Shown: positions 29,155 to 38,653 of the stretch, piece by piece | Position numbering within the stretch: the first letter of the stretch is position 1 | Layout of the letters: the number at the start of each line of letters is the position of its first letter | NCBI RefSeq assembly: GCF_900608595.1 | Contig: NZ_UWYY01000002.1 | Span: forward strand, 186,001 to 250,000 | DNA: 64,000 bases | Source of the DNA: Promicromonospora panici | GTDB lineage: Bacteria > Actinomycetota > Actinomycetes > Actinomycetales > Cellulomonadaceae | Direction of reading: 5' to 3' | Position numbers and translations under genes: made by a program | Notes under the pieces: model-generated | What the model saw: the letters and a program-made list of their open reading frames with translations, nothing else | Databases searched by the model: none | What the model was told of the DNA's origin: nothing

Positions 29155-31005
29155 ATGACGACGCAAGAGACCCCGGCGCAAGCACCCCACACCTTCCAGG
29201 TCGACCTTCGCGGGTTGGTCGACCTGCTGTCCCAGCACCTGTACGCCAGCCCGCGTGTCTACGTGCGCGAGCTGCTCCAGAACGGCGTCGACGCGATCAC
29301 CGCGCGGCGCGCCCTCGATGCCGGCGCGCCCGGCACGGTGCGCATCGAGGCGACCGGCTCGGCGCTGCGGGTCACCGACTCGGGTGTCGGGCTGAGCGAG
29401 CCCGAGGTGCACCAGCTGCTGGCCACGATCGGCCGCAGCTCGAAACGGGACGGGCTCCAGGAGGCCCGCAAGGAGTTCCTCGGCCAGTTCGGCATCGGCC
29501 TGCTGGCCTGCTTCGTCGTGGCCGAGACCATCCGGGTCGTGAGCCGGTCGGCGCGCACGCCGGACGCGCTGCCCGTCGAGTGGGTGGCGCGCGGCGACGG
29601 CTCGTACACGGTCCGCACCCTGGAGGCCGCCGCGCACCCCGAGCCGGGCACGACCGTGCACCTGGAGGCCCGCCGCGGCAGCGAGCAATGGTTCGAGGCG
29701 TCCACGGTGGCCGACCTCGCCGCCGACTTCGGGGCGCTCCTGCCCTACGACGTCCGGGTGGGCGACAAGCCGACCACCGGACAGCGCCCGCCGTGGGAGG
29801 CCGAGCACACCAGCCCGACGGCGCGCGCCGCCGCGCTCTCGGCGTACTGCCAGGACGTCTTCGGGTTCGCCCCCCTGGACTCGATAGAGCTCGATCTGCC
29901 TCTGGTCGGCATCCGCGGCGTCGCCTACGTGCTGCCGGGCGTCGTCAGCCCGGCGCAGCGCGGTGGGCACCGCGTGCACCTCAAGGGCATGCTGCTCACC
30001 GACCGCGCGGAGACCCTGCTGCCGGACTGGGCGTTCTTCGTGCGGTGCGTGCTCGACACCGACTCGCTGCGGCCCACGGCCAGCCGCGAGCAGCTCTACG
30101 AGGACGAGACGCTCGCCGCCGTCCGCGATGCGCTCGGCGACCGGGTCCGGGCCTGGCTCGCGCAGCTCGCGACCGCCTCGCCGGAGCGCCTGCGGCGCTT
30201 CCTCGCCGTGCACCACCTGGGTGTCAAGGCCCTCGCCCTGCACGACGACGACGTCCTGCGCACCATGCTCCCCTGGCTGCCCTTCGAGACGTCGGAGGGC
30301 GAGCTCACGCTCGACGACCTGGCACGCCGGCACCGGACCGTGCACTTCACGCGCACGGTCGACGAGTTCCGGCAGGTCTCGGCAATCGCGGCGGCGCAGG
30401 GCATGGCCGTCGTGAACGGCGGGTACACGTACGACGCCGCGCTCGTCGAGGCGCTCCCCCTCGCCAGGCCTGACATCGTCGTCGAGGAGCTCGACGCGTC
30501 GGTGGTGACCGCGCACCTGGACCACCTCGACCCGGCGGCCGAGCTGGCGCTCGCGCCGTTCCTCGCCACGGCCCGCGTGCGGCTCGACCCGCTGGACTGC
30601 GACGTCGTCGCGCGCGCGTTCCATCCGGCGGCGCTGCCAGCCGTCCATCTGGACGACCGGTCCGCGCGGCACGAGCGCGCCCGTGCCGAGGCGGAGGGCG
30701 AGGCCGACGACCTCTGGGCCGGTATCCTGGGCTCGCTGCGCGACGAGGCGCCGCGAGCCCGGCTCGTGCTCAACCACCTCAACCCGCTGGTCCGGCGCAT
30801 CGCCGCCCTGCCCGACGCCGATCTGACCGGCGTCGCGGTCGAGGCCCTGTACGGGCAGTCGCTGCTCCAGGCCAGGCGGCCGCTGCGGCCCGTGGACCAG
30901 GCACTCGTGAACCGCGCGTTCGGCGAGCTGCTGGAGTGGGCCACCCCCACGCCCCCTGCGGCACGCGACGACCGACCTGACGACACGCAGGAGACCAACC
31001 GATGA
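29155..31005 (+). CDS. HSP90 family (HtpG-like) chaperone
   Basis: 616 aa. GHKL ATPase N-domain: Glu39 and Asn43 (RELLQNGVDAI) match the catalytic Glu and Mg-binding Asn of HtpG; DSGVG is at 75-79 and the lid/nucleotide loop GQFGIGLLACF at 110-120. The middle domain contains the LPDWAFFVRCVLDTDSLRPTASREQLYED stretch (near 290-320) typical of Hsp90 M-domains, and the C-terminal dimerisation region is recognisable (LVLNHLNPLVRRI). It lacks the MEEVD end. It diverges strongly from classical HtpG and belongs to the shorter actinobacterial HSP90-like group. Stop overlaps the start of the TPR-like gene. Confidence 0.9.
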   Translation: MTTQETPAQAPHTFQVDLRGLVDLLSQHLYASPRVYVRELLQNGVDAITARRALDAGAPGTVRIEATGSALRVTDSGVGLSEPEVHQLLATIGRSSKRDGLQEARKEFLGQFGIGLLACFVVAETIRVVSRSARTPDALPVEWVARGDGSYTVRTLEAAAHPEPGTTVHLEARRGSEQWFEASTVADLAADFGALLPYDVRVGDKPTTGQRPPWEAEHTSPTARAAALSAYCQDVFGFAPLDSIELDLPLVGIRGVAYVLPGVVSPAQRGGHRVHLKGMLLTDRAETLLPDWAFFVRCVLDTDSLRPTASREQLYEDETLAAVRDALGDRVRAWLAQLATASPERLRRFLAVHHLGVKALALHDDDVLRTMLPWLPFETSEGELTLDDLARRHRTVHFTRTVDEFRQVSAIAAAQGMAVVNGGYTYDAALVEALPLARPDIVVEELDASVVTAHLDHLDPAAELALAPFLATARVRLDPLDCDVVARAFHPAALPAVHLDDRSARHERARAEAEGEADDLWAGILGSLRDEAPRARLVLNHLNPLVRRIAALPDADLTGVAVEALYGQSLLQARRPLRPVDQALVNRAFGELLEWATPTPPAARDDRPDDTQETNR

Positions 31006-33374
31006 GCGAGATCACCGACCTGGCGACCCTCCAGGAAGCCATCTGGGAGAACAGGCAGCGCCCCCACGGGACGTCGCAGGCGGCGGCTGCGGAGAAGATC
31101 CTCGACCAGGCGGCGCAGATCGGGCCGCAGGCCGAGGTCCGGGCGCTCTTCCACCTGATCAGCGCCTACGAGTTCAGCGCGGACCGGCACAAGGCCCTCG
31201 TCCCGTTCGCCCGGGCCTTGCGGCTGTGGGACCAGGACCCGAGCGTCTTCGACCGGTCCAGCACACACTCGCTGTTCTGGGACTTCAAGTGGATGACCAC
31301 GGGCATGCTCGACCTGCCCCAGGTGCCGATGACCGCAATCGAGAACTGGCTCGCCGAGATGGACCGCCGGTACCGGCTGGCGGGCCACACCGAGCGCGCC
31401 GTGCGGATGTCGGAGTTCTACGTCGCCGACCACGTGGGCGATGTTGAACGCGCGCAGCGGGCGTTCGACGGCTGGCTCGCCGCCGAGCGCGGTGAGATGG
31501 CCGACTGCCACGCCTGCGAGACCGCCCGGCAGGGCGAGTTCTACGCCGACGCGGGATCCGACGCGAAGGCGGTGAAGCACTGGGAGCCGGTGCTCGCAGG
31601 CCGGCAGACGTGCGCCGAGGAGCCGCACCGCGCGCTGTCGCGCTCGCTGCTCCCCCTGGTCCGGCTGGGCCGGCTCGACGAGGCCCGGGCCAACCACCTG
31701 CGGGGCTACCCCATGGTCAAGGGGTCCGAGAGCCTGATGTCGTCGGTGGCCCGGCACGTCGAGTTCTGTGCGCTGACCGGGAACGAGGCGCGTGGGCTAG
31801 AGCTCCTCGCCGACACCCCCGCCTACTTCCAGGCCGATGGCGAACCCGAACCCCGCATGGGGTTCTACGCGGTCGTCGCGCTGCTCATGGATCGGCTGGT
31901 CGCACGGGGCCGCGGCGACCTCCACGTCACCGGCCCGGCCGGCCGCACCTGGACGGCCGCCGAGCTCGCCGGGCACACCCGGGCCGAGGCGCTCGCCCTG
32001 GCGGCACGGTTCGACGAGCGCAACGGCACGACGGCGGTCAGCGAGCGGGTGCTGGCCCGCCTGGACGCCGAGCCGCTGCTCGACCGGCTGCCGCTGGGGT
32101 TGCGCGCGGTGCTGCCCACGGCGGAGTCCGACGCTCCCGACGCCGGACCGGCTGCCGGGTCTGCCGGCGAGCCTGGCTCCGAACCGCACGCCAGCCCTGC
32201 CACCGGGCCTGCCACCGGGCCGACGGCCGACGGCGCGCCCTCGGACGGGACCGGAACCCCGGACCCGGACGACGATGACGAGCCGGCCATGCCCGCCGGC
32301 GTCAGCGAGGCGATCGACCGGTACAACACCGCCCGGGACGCCGAGGACCTGGCCGGGATGCGGTCGGCGATGGCGGAGGCGATCGACCGCGCCGGCGACG
32401 CGGCTCCGCCCGGGTGGCGGATGGTCGCGCACCTGCAGCTCTCCGAGCTCCTGGCCGCCGACGAGGACCTGTCGGCCGCCGTCCACCACGCGCTCGAAGC
32501 GGTGGCCTGGGCCGATCTGGCCGACCGAGGCTCCGCCGTGGTGGCCAGGGTCCGGCTGGGCGGGCACCTCATGGCCGGCCGCCGTCTGGACGAGGCGGCG
32601 CCGGTGCTGGAACAGGCGCTGTCCGACCTGGACCCGTCCCCGGAGGCGCACGGCGACGGCACGCTGGTGCAGGTCCGCTGGTGGCTCGGCGAGTGCGCGA
32701 TGAACCGGCACGAGCCGGCAGAGGCAGCCCAGCACTGGCTGGCCGCGGCCCAGACCGCGCAGCACTGGCCCGAGCAGACCGACCACGCGATGCTCGCGAA
32801 CCTCGCCGCCGAGGCCCTGGACAAGGCGGGCGAGAAGCTGTCGGCCGAGCTCGCCTACGAGCGGGCGGCTGATCTGTGGGCAGAGGTGGGCGACGCCCGG
32901 CGGCAGCTCCGCGCGACCCGCGCGTGGGCGTGGGCCGTCCGGGACCGCGACGCCGCCGAGGCGAGCCGCATCATGACCGGGGCCACCCGGGTATGCGAAG
33001 CGGCGCTCGCCGACGCGACGGACCCGGACGAACTGGCGGAGCTACGGACCGAGCTGCCCGAGACGCTGGAGCAGCACGCCCGGGTCATCGCCGACGAGGA
33101 CCTGGAGACCGGCCGCTTCCGCGGCCTGTACGACGGCGGCCTGGCGGAGGCGGCATCCTTCGCGGGCCGCGCCGAGTCGCTCCTTCGCGAGTCCGACGAC
33201 ACCGCGCGCTGGTGCCGGGGTGCCCTCCTCGCCGCCGAGCTAGCCGTCGAGTCGGGCGAGACGGCGCGCGGCCTGGAGCTGGTCGCCGCGGTCGAGGCCA
33301 AGGTCGACGGCGACGAGGAGCTCAGCGGGTTCCGCGGCCACGCCGGCTGGATCCGCGACCTGGTCACCGTCTGA
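31002..33374 (+). CDS. Large TPR-like helical-repeat protein coupled to HSP90
   Basis: 790 aa from ATG at 31002, overlapping the HSP90-family stop (ATGA). No signal peptide or membrane span. Two helical-repeat halves: residues 1-375 (AEVRALFHLISAYEFSAD, FYVADHVGDVERAQRAFDGWLA, FYADAGSDAKAVKHWEPVLAG, SLLPLVRLGRLDEARANHL) and about 430-790 (AEAAQHWLAAAQTAQHW, LAYERAADLWAEVGDARRQL). They are joined by a Pro/Gly/Thr/Asp-rich linker ending DDDDE. Residue spacing is TPR-like but degenerate. A CHAC motif occurs near residue 168. No enzyme motif is seen. The coupling suggests a client-binding or co-chaperone partner of the upstream HSP90 (inference). Confidence 0.8.
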   Translation: MSEITDLATLQEAIWENRQRPHGTSQAAAAEKILDQAAQIGPQAEVRALFHLISAYEFSADRHKALVPFARALRLWDQDPSVFDRSSTHSLFWDFKWMTTGMLDLPQVPMTAIENWLAEMDRRYRLAGHTERAVRMSEFYVADHVGDVERAQRAFDGWLAAERGEMADCHACETARQGEFYADAGSDAKAVKHWEPVLAGRQTCAEEPHRALSRSLLPLVRLGRLDEARANHLRGYPMVKGSESLMSSVARHVEFCALTGNEARGLELLADTPAYFQADGEPEPRMGFYAVVALLMDRLVARGRGDLHVTGPAGRTWTAAELAGHTRAEALALAARFDERNGTTAVSERVLARLDAEPLLDRLPLGLRAVLPTAESDAPDAGPAAGSAGEPGSEPHASPATGPATGPTADGAPSDGTGTPDPDDDDEPAMPAGVSEAIDRYNTARDAEDLAGMRSAMAEAIDRAGDAAPPGWRMVAHLQLSELLAADEDLSAAVHHALEAVAWADLADRGSAVVARVRLGGHLMAGRRLDEAAPVLEQALSDLDPSPEAHGDGTLVQVRWWLGECAMNRHEPAEAAQHWLAAAQTAQHWPEQTDHAMLANLAAEALDKAGEKLSAELAYERAADLWAEVGDARRQLRATRAWAWAVRDRDAAEASRIMTGATRVCEAALADATDPDELAELRTELPETLEQHARVIADEDLETGRFRGLYDGGLAEAASFAGRAESLLRESDDTARWCRGALLAAELAVESGETARGLELVAAVEAKVDGDEELSGFRGHAGWIRDLVTV

Positions 33375-33488
33375 TGCAGGTCGCCTGACGCAGGTCGCCG
33401 CCTGACCGGAGCCCGGTCGGGCGGCGGCCGCGGCCGTGTGGCTGGGTGGCCCGTCGTCGCCGGCAGGCCATGCTCCGGCGGACGACCG

Positions 33489-34145
33489 TCAGCGGCGCGC
33501 CACGTCCGGGTGCGGCACCTCGCGGTACAGCCGGATCGACGCGAGCAGCAGCCAGGTGAACCCGACCACGACGGCGAGCCAGATTCCGCCCACTCCGGCA
33601 GGTCCCAGGGCGACCCCGCCGACAAAGCCCACGAGGATCACGACACCGGCGACCCGCGACCAGACCGCGCGCCCGCGCTCGCCGTGCCGGGCGAGCCACC
33701 CGCCGAGCAGCAACGCGCCCACACCGAACGCGATGAACCCGATGGCGCCGAACGCGAGGTGCAGGATGCCGGAGATCCCCGGCGTCGTGGCGCCGTCCTG
33801 CCCGGGCGGGAACCCTGGCATCGGGTCGGGCGGGAAGATCGCGCTCGCGACCATCGCCACGCCGTAGATGCCCACCGCGATCCCGGTGCCGCGCGCGCCC
33901 GCGCGGACCATGCCCACACCCGCGACGAACACCATGAGACCGCTCAGCGCCAGGTTGGTGATCTGCATCCAGCCGCCGTCGCCCAGCATGAGCACGCTGA
34001 GCGGGTGGCGCGAGAAGTCGAAGCCTTCGCGGGTGAGCGCCAGGACCAGCCCGATCACCAGGTAGAACGGCCCTGCGACCACACCCCACCCGAGCATCGA
34101 TCGCGTCACCGCGGCCGCTCTGTCGAACTCCATCTCCTGTGCCAT
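33489..34145 (-). CDS. DUF998-like integral membrane protein
   Basis: 218 aa from ATG at 34145, with GGAGGA just upstream. About six spans: VVAGPFYLVIGLVLAL, ITNLALSGLMVFVAGVGMV, GIYGVAMVASAIFPPDPMPG, HLAFGAIGFIAFGVGALLL and others. The FPPDPMPGFPPGQ loop and GISGILHLAFG helix are DUF998-type. Related in layout to 18072-18884 but shorter. Function unknown. Its end is 114 nt from the convergent TPR-like gene. Confidence 0.78.
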   Translation of the reverse strand: MAQEMEFDRAAAVTRSMLGWGVVAGPFYLVIGLVLALTREGFDFSRHPLSVLMLGDGGWMQITNLALSGLMVFVAGVGMVRAGARGTGIAVGIYGVAMVASAIFPPDPMPGFPPGQDGATTPGISGILHLAFGAIGFIAFGVGALLLGGWLARHGERGRAVWSRVAGVVILVGFVGGVALGPAGVGGIWLAVVVGFTWLLLASIRLYREVPHPDVARR

Positions 34146-34250
34146 CTCGTCCTCCGGACCTGTCCCGCCAGCCGGCCGCCGGCGTCCTACGAGGTAGACG
34201 ACGGCGGCCGCGCAAACTGAGCGCCGTACACGTACACGTGAACCGTCCAC

Positions 34251-34295
34251 CCAACACTGCACGCGACACGCCGACGATGGCGTGCGGTGTGTTGG
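34251..34295. terminator. Interrupted hairpin downstream of the second DUF4328 gene
   Basis: Outer arms CCAACAC (34251-34257) and GTGTTGG (34289-34295) enclose inner arms CACGCC (34267-34272) and GGCGTG (34279-34284). It lies 42 nt past the stop at 34337 on the minus strand. The long bulges make it a weak call. Confidence 0.4.
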
Positions 34296-34336
34296 GGTCG
34301 CTCCACGCGGGCCCAGCCCCGACGTCGTCCGGCTGG

Positions 34337-35062
34337 TCAGGCGTACTGGCCAGGGACCTGGTTCCGGCCCGCCGCTACGTGCGCCCGCTGCGCGGCGGTG
34401 AGCTCGCGAACGATCCGGAGCCAGCCGATGAACGCGATCACGAACAGGCCCGTCGCGACCATCTCGATGACGGGCAGCGTGCTCGCGTCCCGGAAGCCGA
34501 GCGTCACCAGGGCCGTCTGGTTGCTCATGAAGTTGGCGCCGAGCCAGGCTCCCCACCAGAGCCCGATGCCGGAGGCCTCGCGGATGGTGCTCCGGCGCAG
34601 GTCACGCACCACTTGGTAGGGGAACCACAGCGCCACGACGGGGACCACCCAGCCGAGCCATACCCAGGCCGTGCTGCGCGCGTGGTGGTAGGTCGGGTTC
34701 ACTGCCACCGCGAACTTGCGGCACTCGTTCAGCCACAGGCACCCGACCACGAAGATCGCGACCAGCACCATCACGTACACGATTCCCACGGCGTCGTAGG
34801 CCGTGTAGACCTGGCCCGGGTCGGTCGCGGCACCGTAGGCCTCCGCGGCGTCGAACGACAGGAGCATCGAGACGACCTGGACGGCAAGATAGGCCGACGA
34901 CAGCACGATCACCGCTACCGCCAGGCGCTCCGGGACCCGCAGTGCCCGGGCCAGGTACGCCGCCTGGTAGGCGTCGTACTGCGGCGTGGTGCTCGGTGCC
35001 GGGGCGCCGTACTGCGGGATGCCCTCCGGCGGCGGGGCATACGGGTCGTAGGGCTGTGTCAT
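34337..35062 (-). CDS. DUF4328 family membrane protein (second paralogue)
   Basis: 241 aa from ATG at 35062, with AAAGG eight bases upstream. Residues 1-45 are Pro/Tyr/Gln-rich. Membrane spans follow, with ERLAVAVIVLSSAYLAVQVV near 55-75 and the DUF4328 hallmark VVPVVALWFPYQVVRDLRRS near 155-175. The hallmark closely parallels 28157-28975 (FPYQVVRDxR). Function unknown. Confidence 0.8.
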   Translation of the reverse strand: MTQPYDPYAPPPEGIPQYGAPAPSTTPQYDAYQAAYLARALRVPERLAVAVIVLSSAYLAVQVVSMLLSFDAAEAYGAATDPGQVYTAYDAVGIVYVMVLVAIFVVGCLWLNECRKFAVAVNPTYHHARSTAWVWLGWVVPVVALWFPYQVVRDLRRSTIREASGIGLWWGAWLGANFMSNQTALVTLGFRDASTLPVIEMVATGLFVIAFIGWLRIVRELTAAQRAHVAAGRNQVPGQYA

Positions 35063-35189
35063 CTGGGGTGCCTTTCGGATCGCCTGGGAAGCACCCCGAA
35101 CGTTAGCCACGCCGGACCGACTCTCTGACCAGGGAAGCGGGTGATTTTGGGGCGAACACCACGCCCGGCCGGGGCCTGAGCACGACGAC

Positions 35190-35238
35190 GGGCGGGGTAA
35201 CGCTGACGTAGCAGTGCTACCTCAGCGTTACCCCGCCC
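35190..35238. terminator. Near-perfect hairpin downstream of the RNase J gene
   Basis: GGGCGGGGTAACGCTGA (35190-35206) pairs with 35222-35238, and after one mismatch GTAGCA (35208-35213) pairs with TGCTAC (35215-35220) across a single base. It lies 34 nt after the RNase J stop and is a strong terminator candidate. Confidence 0.8.
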
Positions 35239-35272
35239 GGGGAGTAGCGCTTGCCTGCCGCTCCGGCGTCGG

Positions 35273-36958
35273 CTACGCCTCGACGATCACCGGCACGATC
35301 ATCGGCTTGCGGCGCAGCCGCGTCGCCACGTACCGGCCGACGGTGCGCCGCATGATCTGCTGCAGCTGGTGCGTATCGGTCGCGCCGCCGGCGATGGCAT
35401 TCTCGAGCGCCGCGGCGACCTCCGGCATGACCTTGTCGAACACCGAGGCGTCCTCGGCCATACCGCGGGCGAGCACCTGCGGCGGCGCGAGGACCTTGCC
35501 GGTGGCGGTGTCGATGACCGCGAAGACGGACACGAAGCCCTCCTCGCCCAGGATCACGCGGTCCTTGAGCTCGGCGTCGGTGATCTCGCCGACCGACGAG
35601 CCGTCGACGTACACGTACCCGCACGGCACGGCGCCGACCACGGAGGCCTTGCCGTCGACGAGGTCGACGACCACGCCGTCCTCGGCGAGCACGACCCGGT
35701 CGGCCGGCACGCCGGTCTTGACCGCGATCGCGCCGTTGGCCACGAGGTGGCGCACCTCGCCGTGCACCGGCATGACGTTCTTGGGCTTGAGGATGTTGTA
35801 GCAGTACATGAGCTCGCCGGCCGAGGCGTGCCCGGAGACGTGCACCTTCGCGTTACCACCGTGCACGACGCGCGCACCGAGCCGCGTGAGCCCGTTGATG
35901 ATGCGGAACACGGCGTTCTCGTTGCCCGGGATGAGCGACGAGGCCAGGATCACGGTGTCGCCGAACTCGACCTGGACCTTGTGGTCGCCGTTGGCCATGC
36001 GCGAGAGCGCCGCCATCGGTTCGCCCTGGGAGCCGGTGGACATGTAGACGATCCGGTCGTCGGGCAGCGAGTCGGCCTTCTTCAGGTCGATCAGCACGCC
36101 CGGCGGAACGTCGAGGTAGCCGAGGTCGGCGGCGATGCCCATGTTGCGCACCATGGAGCGCCCCACCAGGGCGACCCGCCGGCCGTGGGTGTGCGCGGCG
36201 TTCAGCACCTGCTGCACGCGGTGCACGTGCGAGGAGAACGACGCGACGATGATCCGCTTCTCGGCACGGGCGAACACGTCGTCCAGGACCGGGCCGATCT
36301 CGGCCTCCGGCGTCACGAAGCCCGGCACCTCGGCGTTGGTGGAGTCCACCATGAAGAGGTCCACGCCCTTCTCGCCGAGGCGGGCGAAGGCGCGCAGGTC
36401 CGTGATGCGGCCGTCGAGCGGCAGCTGGTCCATCTTGAAGTCGCCCGTGTGCAGCACGGTGCCGGCCGCGGTGGTGACCGCCACGGCGAGCGCGTCCGGG
36501 ATGGAGTGGTTGACGGCGACGAACTCGCAGTCGAAGACGCCGAGCTTCTCGCGCTGCCCTTCCTTCACCTCGAGGGTGTAGGGCTTGATGCGGTGCTCCT
36601 TGAGCTTCGCCTCGATGAACGCGAGCGTCAGGCGGGAGCCCACCAGCGGGATGTCCTTGCGGAGCCGCAGCAGGTACGGCACGGCTCCGATGTGGTCCTC
36701 GTGGCCGTGCGTCAGCACGATCGCCTCGATGTCGTCGAGACGGTCCTTGATGTAGTCGAAGTCCGGCAGGATCAGGTCCACGCCGGGCTGGTTGTCCTCG
36801 GGGAACAACACGCCGCAGTCGATGACGAGCAGCTTTCCGGCATGCTCCAGGACCGCCATGTTGCGTCCCACCTCGCCCAGGCCGCCGAGGGCGACGACAC
36901 GCAGACCGCCGTCAGGCAGTGCGGGGGGCAGGGACAGTTCAGGGTGAGGATGACTCAC
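35273..36958 (-). CDS. rnj: Ribonuclease J
   Basis: 561 aa from a GTG at 36958; TTGGAGG directly upstream decides this start. Beta-lactamase/beta-CASP RNase with 5'-exo and endo activity in mRNA decay and rRNA processing. The zinc motif HGHEDH is at residues 84-89, with further ligands in HTGDFKMDQ and HVSGHAS. The core RNase J order is complete, including GEPMAALSRMANGDH and MPVHGEVRHLV. dapA-rnj adjacency is standard in actinobacteria; dapA ends 34 nt upstream. Confidence 0.96.
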   Translation of the reverse strand: MSHPHPELSLPPALPDGGLRVVALGGLGEVGRNMAVLEHAGKLLVIDCGVLFPEDNQPGVDLILPDFDYIKDRLDDIEAIVLTHGHEDHIGAVPYLLRLRKDIPLVGSRLTLAFIEAKLKEHRIKPYTLEVKEGQREKLGVFDCEFVAVNHSIPDALAVAVTTAAGTVLHTGDFKMDQLPLDGRITDLRAFARLGEKGVDLFMVDSTNAEVPGFVTPEAEIGPVLDDVFARAEKRIIVASFSSHVHRVQQVLNAAHTHGRRVALVGRSMVRNMGIAADLGYLDVPPGVLIDLKKADSLPDDRIVYMSTGSQGEPMAALSRMANGDHKVQVEFGDTVILASSLIPGNENAVFRIINGLTRLGARVVHGGNAKVHVSGHASAGELMYCYNILKPKNVMPVHGEVRHLVANGAIAVKTGVPADRVVLAEDGVVVDLVDGKASVVGAVPCGYVYVDGSSVGEITDAELKDRVILGEEGFVSVFAVIDTATGKVLAPPQVLARGMAEDASVFDKVMPEVAAALENAIAGGATDTHQLQQIMRRTVGRYVATRLRRKPMIVPVIVEA

Positions 36959-36992
36959 GTGGCCTCCAAGGCCTCGTTCCAACAGAAAAGTT

Positions 36993-37970
36993 TCAGTGCC
37001 CGACGGCGGTGCTCGCCTCCGCGAGCTCGCCGGCCTCGGGCTGGTGTGCGGCGCCGCCGTCGTGCAGCAGGCCGGCGTCGGCCAGTACCGCGCGCAGGGC
37101 AGCCACCTCGTCGTCCGTAGCGGCGACGTTCGGCAGACGCAGGAACCGGTTGTCCGTGACGCCGAGGATCTCGACCGCCGCCTTGGCCATGACGGCCTGG
37201 GCGCCGGCGCCGTTGAGAGCGTCGATGACACCTGTGGTGGTGCGGAAGACCTCGACCGCTCCGGCGATGTCGCCGGCGTCGAACCGGCGGACCGTCTCCG
37301 CGAAGTGTGCACCGACCACGTGGGCCGACACGGACACGATACCCGCACCGCCGACGCTGAGGAACGGCAGCAGCAGGCCGTCGTCGCCCGAGTACCAGGC
37401 CAGGCCCGTCTCGACGATCAGCTTGGTGGCGGCGTAGACGTCGCCGGTGGCGTCCTTGTTCGCGATGATCCGCGGGTGCTCCGCCAGGCGCCGGTAGGTC
37501 TCGGGCGCGATGCGCACCGCGGTCCGGCCGGGCACGTCGTACAGCATGACGGGCAGGTCGGTCGCGTCCGCGACGGCCGTGAAGTGCTGGTACAGGCCCT
37601 CCTGGCTGGGCCGGGAGTAGTACGGGGAGACGACGAGCAGGCCGTCCGCGCCGGCCTCCGCCGCCTGCTCGGCCATGCGGATCGCGTGCACGGTGTCGTT
37701 CGAGCCGGCGCCGGCCACGACGGCCGCGCGGTTCCCGACGGCCTCGACGACCGCGGCGACGAGCTCTTCCTTCTCGGGCGTGTGCGTGACCGGCGACTCG
37801 CCGGTGGTGCCGGACAGGACGAGGCCGTCGTTGCCGTCGTCGACCAGCTTCTTCGCCAGCTTCACCGCTGCCTTCAGGTCCACGGCGCCGTCGGGCGTCA
37901 TCGGGGTGACCATCGCGGTCAGGACCGCGCCGAACGGGCGCGCAGTGTCAGCGGGGAGAACCATAGGCAT
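36993..37970 (-). CDS. dapA: 4-hydroxy-tetrahydrodipicolinate synthase
   Basis: 325 aa TIM-barrel aldolase condensing pyruvate with aspartate semialdehyde in the DAP/lysine pathway. Schiff-base Lys172 (IIANKDATGD), Tyr144 (MLYDVPGRT) and the SGTTGE loop at 53-58 are all present. Start at 37970 (MPMVLP) or two codons later (37964); no clear ribosome site at either. The C-terminus carries a 15-residue Glu/Ala/His tail. Likely cotranscribed with rnj. Confidence 0.96.
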   Translation of the reverse strand: MPMVLPADTARPFGAVLTAMVTPMTPDGAVDLKAAVKLAKKLVDDGNDGLVLSGTTGESPVTHTPEKEELVAAVVEAVGNRAAVVAGAGSNDTVHAIRMAEQAAEAGADGLLVVSPYYSRPSQEGLYQHFTAVADATDLPVMLYDVPGRTAVRIAPETYRRLAEHPRIIANKDATGDVYAATKLIVETGLAWYSGDDGLLLPFLSVGGAGIVSVSAHVVGAHFAETVRRFDAGDIAGAVEVFRTTTGVIDALNGAGAQAVMAKAAVEILGVTDNRFLRLPNVAATDDEVAALRAVLADAGLLHDGGAAHQPEAGELAEASTAVGH

Positions 37971-38068
37971 ACCGTACCGTTTACCGCCCGATCACCGGGC
38001 TTGAGCCCGCCGGGTCAGCGCTCGACGCTCACGGTCGCGATGTCCCTACGCTCGTCCCTCGCTCCGGG

Positions 38069-38533
38069 TCACCGCTCGACCAGGACGCCGTCCTCGTCGG
38101 CGTAGACCATGGCACCCGGCCGGAACACGACGCCGCCGATCTCGACGGTCTCGTCCAGAGCCCCGGCCCCGGCCTTTGACGACTTTCGCGGGTTCGTGCC
38201 CAGCGCCTTCACGCCGAGCCGCAGCCCGCCGATCGCCACCGAGTCGCGGATCGCGCCGTGCACGATCGCGCCGGCCCAGCCGTTCTCGACGGCGGCCGCC
38301 GCTATGAGGTCGCCCATCAGGGCACTGCGCAGCGAGCCGCCGCCGTCGACCACGAGCACCGCGCCGTCGCCCGGGGTCTGCGTCACCGCCTTGACCAGAC
38401 CGTTGTCCTCGTGGCACCGCACCGTCCGCACCGGACCGGAGAACGCCCGTACCCCGCCGAAGTCGCGCAGCTGCACCGGGAGGGAGGCCAGCGCCTCACC
38501 GTGCTCGTCGTACAGGTCGGCCGTCGCGGTCAT
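38069..38533 (-). CDS. rraA: RraA family protein (putative 4-hydroxy-4-methyl-2-oxoglutarate aldolase/RNase regulator)
   Basis: 154 aa from ATG at 38533. The fold-defining stretches are present: GGVRAFSGPVRTVRCHEDN, VLVVDGGGSLRSALMGDLIA, GWAGAIVHGAIRDS and AMVYADEDGVLV. Gly and Arg of the active site (GAIRD) are kept. Family members are either HMG aldolases or RNase E regulators. The location beside the RNase J gene is suggestive, but no RNase E is seen here, so the biochemical role is open. Confidence 0.9.
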   Translation of the reverse strand: MTATADLYDEHGEALASLPVQLRDFGGVRAFSGPVRTVRCHEDNGLVKAVTQTPGDGAVLVVDGGGSLRSALMGDLIAAAAVENGWAGAIVHGAIRDSVAIGGLRLGVKALGTNPRKSSKAGAGALDETVEIGGVVFRPGAMVYADEDGVLVER

Positions 38534-38653
38534 GTGGTCCCCTCGTCGTGCAGCGTCCGGCAGACGATACCCGGTCGCGACCGGCCGGCTCCGCACCGCC
38601 CGGCCGCGCCGCCGCCCCCGCGCGCAGGTTGCGCGGGAGTGGATACTCGAAAG

